Assembly: GCA_905198755.1 (NCBI GenBank)
Contig: CAJKDR010000054.1
Span: 1-6,728, forward strand
DNA from: an uncultured Clostridiaceae bacterium
GTDB lineage: Bacteria > Bacillota > Clostridia > TANB77 > CAG-508
Length of the DNA stretch: 6,728 nucleotides
Direction: 5' to 3'
Shown here: positions 1-5,542 of the stretch, piece after piece
Layout: every line of letters starts with the position of its first letter
How positions within the stretch are numbered: the first letter of the stretch is position 1
The notes under the pieces: model-generated
Seen by the model: the letters and a program-made list of their open reading frames with translations, nothing else
The model's database searches: none
Told to the model about the DNA's origin: nothing
Made by a program: the position numbers and the translations under genes

Positions 1-197
1 TGTAATAATGCTGTTCCTAGATAATATGTATCATATTGAAATTCTTTATATGTAATTGCTTCTATTTTTGATTTGTCTTTTTCATTTCTATATTCAAATG
101 CAATTTTATCGCCATCTTCTTTTTCAGCTAAATCCATCAATTCTTTAATTGTATCAATCTTTACGGCTTTATTATATTCATAGTTTTTACTACTCAT
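1..197 (-). CDS. AMP-binding enzyme (acyl-CoA synthetase-like), N-terminal fragment
   Basis: The first 65 residues of a protein that continues past the left edge. The start ATG (195-197) is preceded by a good AAAGGAG ribosome binding site around 207-213. The visible part has a short lysine-rich N-terminus, then 'TIKELMDLAEKEDGDKIAF' and 'ITYKEF...LGTALL'. This is the usual opening of adenylate-forming enzymes, where a helix is followed by 'G-D-K-x-A' and 'ITYKEF' before the first Rossmann-like lobe. Such enzymes activate a carboxylic acid as acyl-AMP and usually transfer it to CoA. Many clostridial long-chain fatty acid-CoA ligases begin this way. The ATP-binding and catalytic motifs lie outside the window, so the substrate cannot be inferred and a non-ribosomal-peptide type adenylation enzyme is not excluded. 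It has its own promoter and is separated from the tRNA by a terminator, so it is an independent transcription unit. Confidence 0.72.
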   Translation of the reverse strand, partial: MSSKNYEYNKAVKIDTIKELMDLAEKEDGDKIAFEYRNEKDKSKIEAITYKEFQYDTYYLGTALL

Positions 198-227
198 AAT
201 ATTATTCTCCTTTTTAGTTTTTTTTAC

Positions 228-256
228 ATTATATATTAACATACATAAAATGGCAA
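228..256 (-). promoter_or_regulatory. SigA promoter of the acyl-CoA synthetase-like gene
   Basis: On the minus strand there is TTGCCA (251-256), a 17-bp spacer and a perfect TATAAT (228-233). This is a near-consensus housekeeping promoter. It lies about 30 bases upstream of the start codon and just downstream of the tRNA terminator, so the gene should be transcribed on its own. Confidence 0.75.
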
Positions 257-280
257 TAATTTATTTGTTTTTTTATTATA

Positions 281-314
281 TAAAAAATGATGGAAAATTT
301 CTAACTTTCCATCA
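281..314 (-). terminator. Intrinsic terminator after tRNA-Glu
   Basis: On the minus strand a 9-bp stem, TGATGGAAA (306-314) with TTTCCATCA (288-296), encloses a 9-base loop and is followed by a run of six U residues (282-287). It lies 5 bases after the encoded CCA of the tRNA. It would end both the tRNA transcript and any read-through from the rbgA-mrnC cluster. Confidence 0.8.
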
Positions 315-318
315 AATT

Positions 319-393
319 TGGTGACCCCTACGGGAATCGAACCCATGATTCCACCTTGAGAGGGTGGCGTCTTAACCGCTTGACCAAGGGGCC
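319..393 (-). tRNA. tRNA-Glu (anticodon CTC), CCA encoded
   Basis: A 75-base cloverleaf on the minus strand. The acceptor arm pairs GGCCCCT (387-393) with AGGGGTC (323-329), including one G-U pair, followed by discriminator A and an encoded CCA (319-321). The anticodon stem CCACC/GGTGG closes the 7-base loop CTCTCAA, which places CTC (358-360) at positions 34-36 and reads GAG. The T arm has the standard GGTTCGATTCC-type loop, and the D arm matches Bacillota tRNA-Glu. Low-GC Bacillota usually rely on tRNA-Glu(TTC). A dedicated CTC isoacceptor is less common, and its target codon GAG should be rare at this base composition. Confidence 0.95.
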
Positions 394-410
394 TTTTAAA
401 TTACTAATAT

Positions 411-439
411 ATATTAGCAATTTTTCTCTATTTTGTCAA
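411..439 (-). promoter_or_regulatory. Strong promoter of the tRNA-Glu gene
   Basis: On the minus strand there is a perfect TTGACA (434-439), a 17-bp spacer and TAATAT (411-416). TGC directly before the -10 makes it an extended -10 element. The expected start point lies about 10 bases before the tRNA 5' end. The -35 begins only 11 bases after the stop codon of the upstream protein gene, so the tRNA has independent transcription in addition to any read-through. Confidence 0.85.
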
Positions 440-450
440 GATTTTTTATT

Positions 451-1383
451 TTACCTTTCTATATCTTGTTCATTATAATTTTGATTTTCGTATTCATCTA
501 TTTGAATATCTTCATATGGGTTTATTCCTTTTTGTAATTCTGAAACAAACCCTGTTCTATCATTGTTTAGTGTACTTATATCTTGGTAAGCATTATTACT
601 TTCTTGCAATAATTTTATTGTATCTTTTTTAGAAAAAAGTGTTTTAATTTTATTAAGAAAATTATTTCTTTTTTCTTTTCTTTCTTGTTTTTTCATAAAC
701 TTATTTAAATTTTTATTTACTGGTTTTAACAATTCATCTATCTTTTCATCATTCATAAATAAAAAATCTGAATATAATTTTTCAAATGTAGTTTGTTTGA
801 TTAATTCTTTTTTGCCTTCATTATTTGTAATTTCTTTTGTATATTCTTTATTTCCAAAATAGTTCAAAAAATCTTCCATAAACTTAACATCATTTGTTAA
901 GTACATTTGCATTAGTATGTTTTCATTTTTAGTGTATTTAATAAGCATTGGCTCTAATTTTTCAAATAATTTATGTCCTTGATAATAATTTCTTGCTTTT
1001 TCTCCACTCAATTTTGAAGCTAAATAGTCTGTTGCACCCTCATTTATTTGATTATCAAAACCTAATCTTCTTGTCCCCATAAGACCATTTTGAATTCTAT
1101 TTCCATCTTTATCAAATATACTAGAAATATCATGCAATACTTCATGTATAACTGTATGTGGTGTTGCATATCTAGGATTCAAATTAGTTTCATTAAATCT
1201 ATTATATCCTTCTAGTTTTTCTCCTCTATATTCTCCATATCCATATGCTTCAAAAAATTTTTCTTCAGTTTCCGCAAGTTTTACTTTTGAAAAGGCTTGC
1301 TCTAATCTTTCTATTGGAATGTAATTCATTACATATGAATTTAATAATATTTGTTTGGCTTTTTTTATAATATTCTCACTCAT
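451..1383 (-). CDS. Putative gluzincin-like zinc metallopeptidase, cytosolic
   Basis: A 310-residue protein that I do not recognise by name. Residues 80-84 are HEVLH, a zinc-binding HExxH helix preceded by hydrophobic 'TVI'. About 30 residues later, NEGATDY (114-120) supplies a likely third ligand (Glu115), the layout seen in gluzincin peptidases. The preceding 'GLMGTRRLGFDNQ' may line the active site. Residues 130-220 look helical. Residues 228-255 are strongly basic (KKQERKEKR, then KIKTLFSKK), and the last 40 residues are acidic, Asn-rich and probably disordered. There is no signal peptide or membrane segment, so it should act in the cytosol or leave by a non-standard route. AAGGAG (1389-1394) sits just before the ATG, and the gap to the mrnC stop is 13 bases, so it is probably co-transcribed with mrnC and rbgA. 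Zinc binding and peptidase activity are inferred from motifs; the substrate is unknown. Confidence 0.72.
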   Translation of the reverse strand: MSENIIKKAKQILLNSYVMNYIPIERLEQAFSKVKLAETEEKFFEAYGYGEYRGEKLEGYNRFNETNLNPRYATPHTVIHEVLHDISSIFDKDGNRIQNGLMGTRRLGFDNQINEGATDYLASKLSGEKARNYYQGHKLFEKLEPMLIKYTKNENILMQMYLTNDVKFMEDFLNYFGNKEYTKEITNNEGKKELIKQTTFEKLYSDFLFMNDEKIDELLKPVNKNLNKFMKKQERKEKRNNFLNKIKTLFSKKDTIKLLQESNNAYQDISTLNNDRTGFVSELQKGINPYEDIQIDEYENQNYNEQDIER

Positions 1384-1396
1384 TATTTCTCCTTGG

Positions 1397-1771
1397 TTAT
1401 TTTTCTATTTTATCTAGCAATTCTTTTAGTCTTTCTTTTTGACCTGTTAGATATAAATATCCTATTAATCCTTCAAAAGCTGTTGAATACATGTATTCTG
1501 TCACACTTGCATTTTTAGGCAAGTGATGGTTCTGTGTGTTTCTAGTTCTTCTTACAATATCCAATTCTTCATCTGTTAATTCAGTTTCTAATTTTTTTAG
1601 AATTTCTGCTTGTGCTCCTGCTTTTACATATTTTGTTGCTTCCATATGTAATTTATGTGGCTTATATTTTGTATTTGTGACTAAATATTCTCTTATATAT
1701 TGTTCATATACACTATCACCAATGTATGCCCATACAAGTGGTGACATTTGATTTACATCTATTTTTTCCAT
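1397..1771 (-). CDS. mrnC: Mini-ribonuclease III (23S rRNA maturation)
   Basis: A 124-residue RNase III catalytic domain with no double-stranded RNA-binding domain, typical of the Mini-III family. In Bacillus subtilis this dimeric enzyme trims both ends of 23S rRNA in the 50S precursor, aided by ribosomal protein L3. The N-terminal helix carries 'AYIGDSVYE' with catalytic Asp19. The C-terminal signature 'YSTAFEGLIGYLYL' (95-108) carries the second metal-binding acid, Glu100. The central 'RRTRNTQNHHLPKNA' (74-88) matches the conserved RGRNAK...PKN segment. At 124 residues it is slightly shorter than the B. subtilis protein, mainly at the C-terminus. The ATG follows the TAA stop of the upstream rbgA with no intervening base, and an AAAGGTA-like ribosome binding site (1781-1787) lies inside the end of rbgA, so translation is probably coupled. 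Its position after rbgA fits a shared role in large-subunit assembly. Confidence 0.93.
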   Translation of the reverse strand: MEKIDVNQMSPLVWAYIGDSVYEQYIREYLVTNTKYKPHKLHMEATKYVKAGAQAEILKKLETELTDEELDIVRRTRNTQNHHLPKNASVTEYMYSTAFEGLIGYLYLTGQKERLKELLDKIEK

Positions 1772-2629
1772 TTATTTTTCTACCTTTTCTAAAGTTATAT
1801 TTCCTAGTTTACATGTTCTAAAATCATCTAGAATTATATTAGATACTTTCTCATCATCAATATTTCCACCAGATACTATACAACCTCTCTTCTTTCCTAT
1901 CAAACACATTACTTCATAGATATTTACATTTTCTTCATTATCTTGACTTAATATTTCATCTAATTGTTCTTTTTCTATTTTATATCTTTTTATAACATTA
2001 TCTTCATAGTTTTCTAGCAAGTATTTTAATAGTCTATATGCTACTTCCACTTTTGGTAGTATATCATCTTTTATAGTTCCTGTAAATGCTAAATTTAAAG
2101 CAACTTCTTGACTTTCAAATTTAGGCCACAATACTCCTGGCGTATCTAATAATTCTATATTATTTGATAATCTAATCCATTGTTTTTGTTTTGTAACTCC
2201 TGGTTTGTTTCCAACTATCATTGTTGTTTTTTTAGACACTCTATTAATAAAGGAAGATTTTCCAACATTAGGAATTCCTAATATCAATACTCTTGTTGGT
2301 TTTCCTACTCTTCCTCTTTGTTCTTGAAGTATTTTATCATCTTTCATAATATTCTCTATTTCTTTTATTGCTTTTTGAATTCCATCCCCAGAATTTGAGT
2401 TAGCACTTATTGCTGATATTTTATTATTTTTAAAGTAATTAATCCATTTAGCTGTTTCTTTTTCATCTGCTAAATCACTTTTATTTAATATAATAATTTG
2501 TTTTTTGTTTTTTATTAACTCTTGCATATCTGGATTTTGACTAGAAATTGGAATTCTTGCATCTCTGATTTCTATTACAACATCAATAAACTTTAAATCT
2601 TCCGCAATCTGTCTTTTAGTCTTTGCCAT
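1772..2629 (-). CDS. rbgA: Ribosome biogenesis GTPase RbgA/YlqF, main body (frameshifted at its N-terminus)
   Basis: A 285-residue circularly permuted GTPase. G4 (NKSD, 49-52) and G5 (SAN, 75-77) come first, followed by the P-loop GIPNVGKS (118-125), the G2 threonine (146, in GVTKQ) and G3 DTPG (162-165). The C-terminal domain has 'IGKKRGCIVSGG' (244-255), characteristic of YlqF/RbgA. In B. subtilis the protein acts at a late step of 50S assembly and is needed for normal incorporation of several L-proteins. The coordinates run from the first ATG in this frame, but that is probably not the native start. Family members open with a W-(F/Y)-P-G-H-M-A-K motif, and here this Met is the M of that motif. 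G-H lie immediately upstream in the same frame, while 'GINWYP' lies one frame away (see 2616-2729). No ribosome binding site precedes this ATG. With one extra base removed the protein would be 318 residues, starting at 2729. The 3' end abuts mrnC. Confidence 0.9.
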   Translation of the reverse strand: MAKTKRQIAEDLKFIDVVIEIRDARIPISSQNPDMQELIKNKKQIIILNKSDLADEKETAKWINYFKNNKISAISANSNSGDGIQKAIKEIENIMKDDKILQEQRGRVGKPTRVLILGIPNVGKSSFINRVSKKTTMIVGNKPGVTKQKQWIRLSNNIELLDTPGVLWPKFESQEVALNLAFTGTIKDDILPKVEVAYRLLKYLLENYEDNVIKRYKIEKEQLDEILSQDNEENVNIYEVMCLIGKKRGCIVSGGNIDDEKVSNIILDDFRTCKLGNITLEKVEK

Positions 2630-2729
2630 ATGACCGTGGGTACCAGTTAATTCCGACTTTAGTTAACTTTTCTTCTTGATTGATATTTTTCATTTCAGCT
2701 CTGATTTTTCTTTTTTGATACATATCCAT
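2616..2729 (-). other. rbgA: N-terminal piece of rbgA, separated from the main body by a one-base frameshift
   Basis: An open frame of 37 codons starting at ATG 2727-2729. It encodes a charged N-terminal extension, then 'KVGINWYP', after which the frame reads R-S-Y-G-K-D and stops at TAA (2616-2618). The family motif expected here is W-Y-P-G-H-M-A-K. W-Y-P is in this frame and G-H-M-A-K is in the +1 frame, so one base at 2636 or 2637 is surplus. Removing either base restores the motif. The piece overlaps the start of the 1772-2629 frame by 14 bases. The ribosome binding site is weak (AGAAAGAAG, about 8 bases before the ATG). It is most simply read as the true start of rbgA, interrupted by a real mutation or a sequencing or assembly error. 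Programmed frameshifting is a less likely alternative. Confidence 0.85.
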
Positions 2730-2761
2730 TTTTTTCACTTCTTTCTATTTCTCTTTATTTT

Positions 2762-2785
2762 AAAAAAATACTTAAAAAGTATTTT
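2762..2785 (-). terminator. Intrinsic terminator between the 76-residue ORF and rbgA
   Basis: On the minus strand AAAATACTT (2777-2785) pairs with AAGTATTTT (2765-2773) across a 3-base loop, and the U run extends to 2762. It lies 13 bases after the stop of the 2799-3029 ORF and 33 bases before the rbgA N-terminal start. The all-AU-rich stem suggests incomplete termination. I see no clear promoter between it and rbgA, so read-through may supply rbgA transcription. Confidence 0.6.
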
Positions 2786-2798
2786 CTGACTTCGTCCT

Positions 2799-3029
2799 TT
2801 AACTGGATAATATTATATCATAGTTTTGTCTTTTTATAAAGTCTAGTGCATCAAAATATTTATCTTCGCATTTAAAAATAATCTTTAAATTATTATCTTT
2901 TTCTATAACTATATCTTCAATTAACTCATCTATCAATAATCTATTTAGTTCATTTATTTTTTCTTTCTTTTTAAATATATTCATCCAATCAGTATCGTTA
3001 TTTTTTATTGTTTCTTTTTCCTTATCCAT
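2799..3029 (-). CDS. Small protein resembling the C-terminal tail of large serine recombinases; possible remnant
   Basis: A 76-residue, highly charged protein with no membrane segment or signal peptide. Residues 15-70 follow the pattern W-x3-F-K-K, then 'INELNRLLIDELIEDIVIEKD', then 'LKIIFKCEDKYFDALDFIKR'. This resembles the segment at the extreme C-terminus of clostridial large serine recombinases, where a helix ending in L-(T/N)-R-x-(L/V)-(L/V)-x-x-L-I-(D/E)-x-I-x-(V/I) is followed by a beta hairpin and a Phe-rich helix. That segment normally follows the catalytic, recombinase, zinc-ribbon and coiled-coil parts, none of which is present upstream. A TAA directly precedes the ATG, so the frame cannot extend, and the ribosome binding site is poor. 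It is either a decayed recombinase scar or a stand-alone protein reusing the fold. The assignment rests on pattern memory and was not searched. Confidence 0.5.
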   Translation of the reverse strand: MDKEKETIKNNDTDWMNIFKKKEKINELNRLLIDELIEDIVIEKDNNLKIIFKCEDKYFDALDFIKRQNYDIILSS

Positions 3030-3050
3030 TTATTTCCATCATTTTTTAAT

Positions 3051-3096
3051 AAAAAAAGCAATACAAAAAAACTTTTATAATCCTTTCGTACTGCTT
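3051..3096 (-). terminator. Terminator-like hairpin in the leader of the 76-residue ORF (possible attenuator or small RNA end)
   Basis: On the minus strand AAGCAGTAC (3088-3096) pairs with GTATTGCTT (3056-3064), nine pairs including one G-U, across a 23-base loop. A run of U residues follows (3051-3055). The G-U pair becomes an A-C mismatch on the plus strand, so the structure favours the minus-strand transcript. The loop holds an AAAGGA stretch that resembles a ribosome binding site but has no start codon near it. The hairpin lies between the likely promoter near 3138-3146 and the ORF start at 3029. It could attenuate the ORF or end an RNA of about 80 bases. Confidence 0.5.
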
Positions 3097-3132
3097 AATC
3101 AATTATAAATTTCATATTTTTATTTAACTACA

Positions 3133-3187
3133 TTGACATTATAGCATTATATATCGGCGTATAATTTCAACCGATTTCTGCTAGAAT
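3133..3187. promoter_or_regulatory. Divergent promoter/operator region with a 38-bp imperfect palindrome
   Basis: The region between two divergent genes. TTGACATTATA (3133-3143) and TATAATTTCAA (3160-3170) form an inverted repeat matching at 10 of 11 positions, with ATATAT at the dyad centre. On the minus strand TGC-TATAAT (3138-3146) is an extended -10 for the 76-residue ORF. On the plus strand TGC-TAGAAT (3179-3187) is an extended -10 for the HTH gene. The obvious TTGACA...TATAAT pair on the plus strand is 21 bp apart, too long for ordinary SigA use. A second dyad, ATCGG (3153-3157) with CCGAT (3171-3175), overlaps it. An HTH repressor acting on both genes would fit. Confidence 0.5.
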
Positions 3188-3214
3188 TTTTGTAGTGTTA
3201 AGGAGGTTTTTAAA

Positions 3215-3454
3215 ATGTTATTTAAAGAAGCAATTACTTTAAGAATACTTGAATTATGTAACAAATATAATTACACTCCAAATAAACTTGCTGAATTATC
3301 TGCTATTGCACCATCAACATTAAGGGCATTATTGGCAAACAATGTAGATAATCCAAGTTCTACAATTATCTTTAAAATATGTAAAACTTTAAAAATAGAA
3401 CTTAAAGATTTTTATGACTCTCCATTATTTGATATGGAGAAATTGGAGTATTAA
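3215..3454 (+). CDS. Xre/Cro-type helix-turn-helix regulator, 79 residues
   Basis: A single-domain DNA-binding protein with no extra sensor domain. 'ITLRILELCNKYNYT' is helix 1. 'TPNKLAELSAIAPSTLRALLANN' (21-43) is the helix-turn-helix with the recognition helix around 'APSTLRALL'. 'NPSSTIIFKICKTLKIELKDFYDS' (47-69) is the typical lambda-Cro/Xre closing pair of helices with the 'L-x-D-F' ending. It is probably a dimeric transcription factor acting on its own promoter or a neighbour. Close homologues are common as orphan regulators in clostridial chromosomes and mobile elements, so its target cannot be named. The start is secured by AAGGAGG (3200-3206), 8 bases before the ATG, the strongest ribosome binding site in the window. 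It is the only plus-strand gene here, transcribed divergently from the 76-residue ORF across a shared palindromic region and convergently with the bceAB-like operon, from which a terminator separates it. Confidence 0.88.
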   Translation: MLFKEAITLRILELCNKYNYTPNKLAELSAIAPSTLRALLANNVDNPSSTIIFKICKTLKIELKDFYDSPLFDMEKLEY

Positions 3455-3457
3455 AAT

Positions 3458-3480
3458 AAGAGGCTTGTAATAGCCTCTTT
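3458..3480. terminator. Bidirectional intrinsic terminator between the HTH gene and the BceB-like permease gene
   Basis: AAGAGGCT (3458-3465) pairs with AGCCTCTT (3472-3479) across a 6-base loop. On the plus strand it follows the HTH stop by 3 bases and leads into a TTTTAT tail. On the minus strand it lies 20 bases past the permease stop and leads into ATTTTAA. The convergent genes can share it; the U run is modest on both sides. Confidence 0.75.
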
Positions 3481-3499
3481 TATCGTTTTATCAGATATA

Positions 3500-5542
3500 T
3501 TATTTTTCCTTAATTATATTTTTACTACATATATAAGTTATAAAGAAATAACCTCCATATATAAATATTATAAATAAAGCTGTTATTATAACTGATTTTA
3601 AATTAAAATTAACACCCATTGTTTTTAAAATATTGTTACAAAACATTATTCCAAATACTGAATGTATGCTTGCTAAAATAAGTGGAAACATGAAAAATAT
3701 TCCAATTTGTCTAAATAAAGCCTTATTAATCATTGCTTCATCTACACCAATTCTTCTTAACATCTTAAACTTCTCTACATTATCACTTGATTCTGATAAC
3801 TCTTTTAGAGCAAGAATTGCAGCACATGATATTAAAAATATGATACCTAGATATAAACCTAAAAATGTAACTACAGCACCTAAACCAATACTTGCTTCTC
3901 TAATATCTTTTTTTGTATTAATAGTTATGCCGTAATCAATATAAAATTGATTATTTTTAGTGATTGAATTAATTGTAGATTCAATATCATCAGGATTTCC
4001 ATTATAATCAGCAATAATTTGATTTCTAATTTTTTGTTCGTCTTTAAGAGCATTGTCTGGTAAAACAATGAAACCAGCTTCTGTTTCTTGACTTCCCATT
4101 TCATAAAAACCATTGATTGCTTTTTTATATTTTGGATAATAATCTTTTTGATTTATTGTTATCTTAGTATTTCTTTCTAAGGCTTCATTTTTAATATTAA
4201 TAATGCTCGAATAATTTCCTACTACAACATATTCATTATCTTCCAACTTGACTTTTTCCAAATGAAAGCTATCTGCTATATTATTATAATCACTATTTTT
4301 AACTAAAATAATATAGTCACTATAATTTAAAAATGGATATTGTTTATTTGCTATTTCATGATAAGATCCAAGTGTAGACTTTAATGTAACATTATCATCA
4401 TAATATAATGAAAATTTAACAATATTTTTTAAATTGCTATTAAAATCAAACCCAAGTTTTTTAAATGCTTCTTCAATACTTAATTTTAAATTCTCCTTTT
4501 GTATATCTGTAATATCAGATTCTTCTTGATTAACGTTACATCTTTTTGAAAGTTCTATATCTCTTGGTGAGAAATCAATGAAGTTTTTATTTAAAGAATT
4601 CTTCATCGATAATGCACTTGATAGCACACAGATTGTTATAAACAGCATCAAACATATTATTGTCACAGAAAAAGTCATAGTATTTATTTTACTTGAAAAC
4701 TGTCTAAGGGTGAAACTATTTAACCCTTTATAATAAGTGTTCTTCACACTTATAAATATTTTTAAAAGCAATCCTGATAAAGACCAAAACACAAAGAAAG
4801 TTGAAACAGCACCTATTCCTATAGGAACAAAAATACTATTTGCATTAGCCATTTTCTCAATACCACCAGTAACCTGATAATAAGCAAATCCTAATGCTAT
4901 ACAAGAAATAATAAACACTATTGTACAAAACAATGGATTTTTTAATTTTATTTTTTCAGATTTTTTGTTAGAATGCATTAAATCTATCAATTTACATTTA
5001 CTAATATTTATAGTATTAAATATCATAACTACAAAATACATAATACTAAAATAAATCAAAGTTTTAATACAAGCATTTGTTGAAAATACGAATTGAAATC
5101 TAGTTAAATCTGCTTCAAACATATTAGCAACCAAAATACTCATCAATTGTGATAATAAAAAACCTATTCCTAAACCAACTACCAATGAAACTATACCTAT
5201 TATTAATGTTTCAATAAATAATATTAAGGATATTTTCTTTTTGCTCATTCCAAGCGTTAAATAAACTCCAAATTCTTTATTTCTTCTTTTTATTAAGAAT
5301 CTACTTGCATAAACAATTAAAAACGCTAATATTATAGATACAAACACGCTAACACCAGAAAGAACATTGGTCATAAGTTTTATTATTTCTGCTGTTGTTG
5401 ATGATACCTTCATCATAACTGACTGATCATCTATTGCATTGAACACATAAAAAATTGCAACACCTAGTATCAGAGTAAAGAAATAGATGGCATAATCCTT
5501 TATACTCTTACTAATATTTTTTAATGATAACTTAAAGAGCAT
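3500..5542 (-). CDS. BceB-like ABC transporter permease (antimicrobial peptide sensing and detoxification)
   Basis: A 680-residue membrane protein with about ten predicted transmembrane segments: roughly 18-36, 60-80, 106-132, 162-180, 203-222, 236-262 and 290-312, then 551-577, 612-635 and 650-672. Residues 313-550 form one large, mainly hydrophilic extracellular domain between segments 7 and 8, which is the hallmark of BceB-type permeases. The FtsX-like core 'RRNKEFGVYLTLGMSKKKIS' (86-104) has a C-terminal counterpart, 'EKFKMLRRIGVDEAMINKAL' (590-609). These are the coupling regions that contact the ATPase. Family members free membrane targets such as undecaprenyl-pyrophosphate from peptide antibiotics and also report flux to a partner BceS-type kinase. 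The length is close to that of B. subtilis BceB (about 650). The ATG overlaps the end of the ATPase gene by 11 bases, with GGTGG as a ribosome binding site, so translation is coupled. The antibiotic recognised cannot be predicted. Confidence 0.9.
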   Translation of the reverse strand: MLFKLSLKNISKSIKDYAIYFFTLILGVAIFYVFNAIDDQSVMMKVSSTTAEIIKLMTNVLSGVSVFVSIILAFLIVYASRFLIKRRNKEFGVYLTLGMSKKKISLILFIETLIIGIVSLVVGLGIGFLLSQLMSILVANMFEADLTRFQFVFSTNACIKTLIYFSIMYFVVMIFNTINISKCKLIDLMHSNKKSEKIKLKNPLFCTIVFIISCIALGFAYYQVTGGIEKMANANSIFVPIGIGAVSTFFVFWSLSGLLLKIFISVKNTYYKGLNSFTLRQFSSKINTMTFSVTIICLMLFITICVLSSALSMKNSLNKNFIDFSPRDIELSKRCNVNQEESDITDIQKENLKLSIEEAFKKLGFDFNSNLKNIVKFSLYYDDNVTLKSTLGSYHEIANKQYPFLNYSDYIILVKNSDYNNIADSFHLEKVKLEDNEYVVVGNYSSIINIKNEALERNTKITINQKDYYPKYKKAINGFYEMGSQETEAGFIVLPDNALKDEQKIRNQIIADYNGNPDDIESTINSITKNNQFYIDYGITINTKKDIREASIGLGAVVTFLGLYLGIIFLISCAAILALKELSESSDNVEKFKMLRRIGVDEAMINKALFRQIGIFFMFPLILASIHSVFGIMFCNNILKTMGVNFNLKSVIITALFIIFIYGGYFFITYICSKNIIKEK

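Noticed and set aside
1536..1751. Plus-strand open frame of 71 codons
   Set aside because: It is antisense to mrnC, a clear conserved gene, and has no ribosome binding site or recognisable protein features.
2730..2762. A dedicated promoter for rbgA
   Set aside because: Only a TAAAAT-like -10 is present, with no acceptable -35, in a stretch that is nearly all A and T; not supportable.
3133..3165. TTGACA and TATAAT on the plus strand as an ordinary SigA promoter
   Set aside because: The spacer is 21 bp, well outside the usual 16-18. The extended -10 TGC-TAGAAT at 3179-3187 is a better candidate, so the pair is reported only as part of the palindrome.
3633..3935. Plus-strand open frame of 100 codons
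   Set aside because: It lies opposite the 3' part of the permease gene; its composition mirrors the membrane segments on the other strand and no start signal is present.
3925..4113. Minus-strand open frame of 62 codons
   Set aside because: It lies inside the permease coding sequence in another frame, with no independent start signal or domain.
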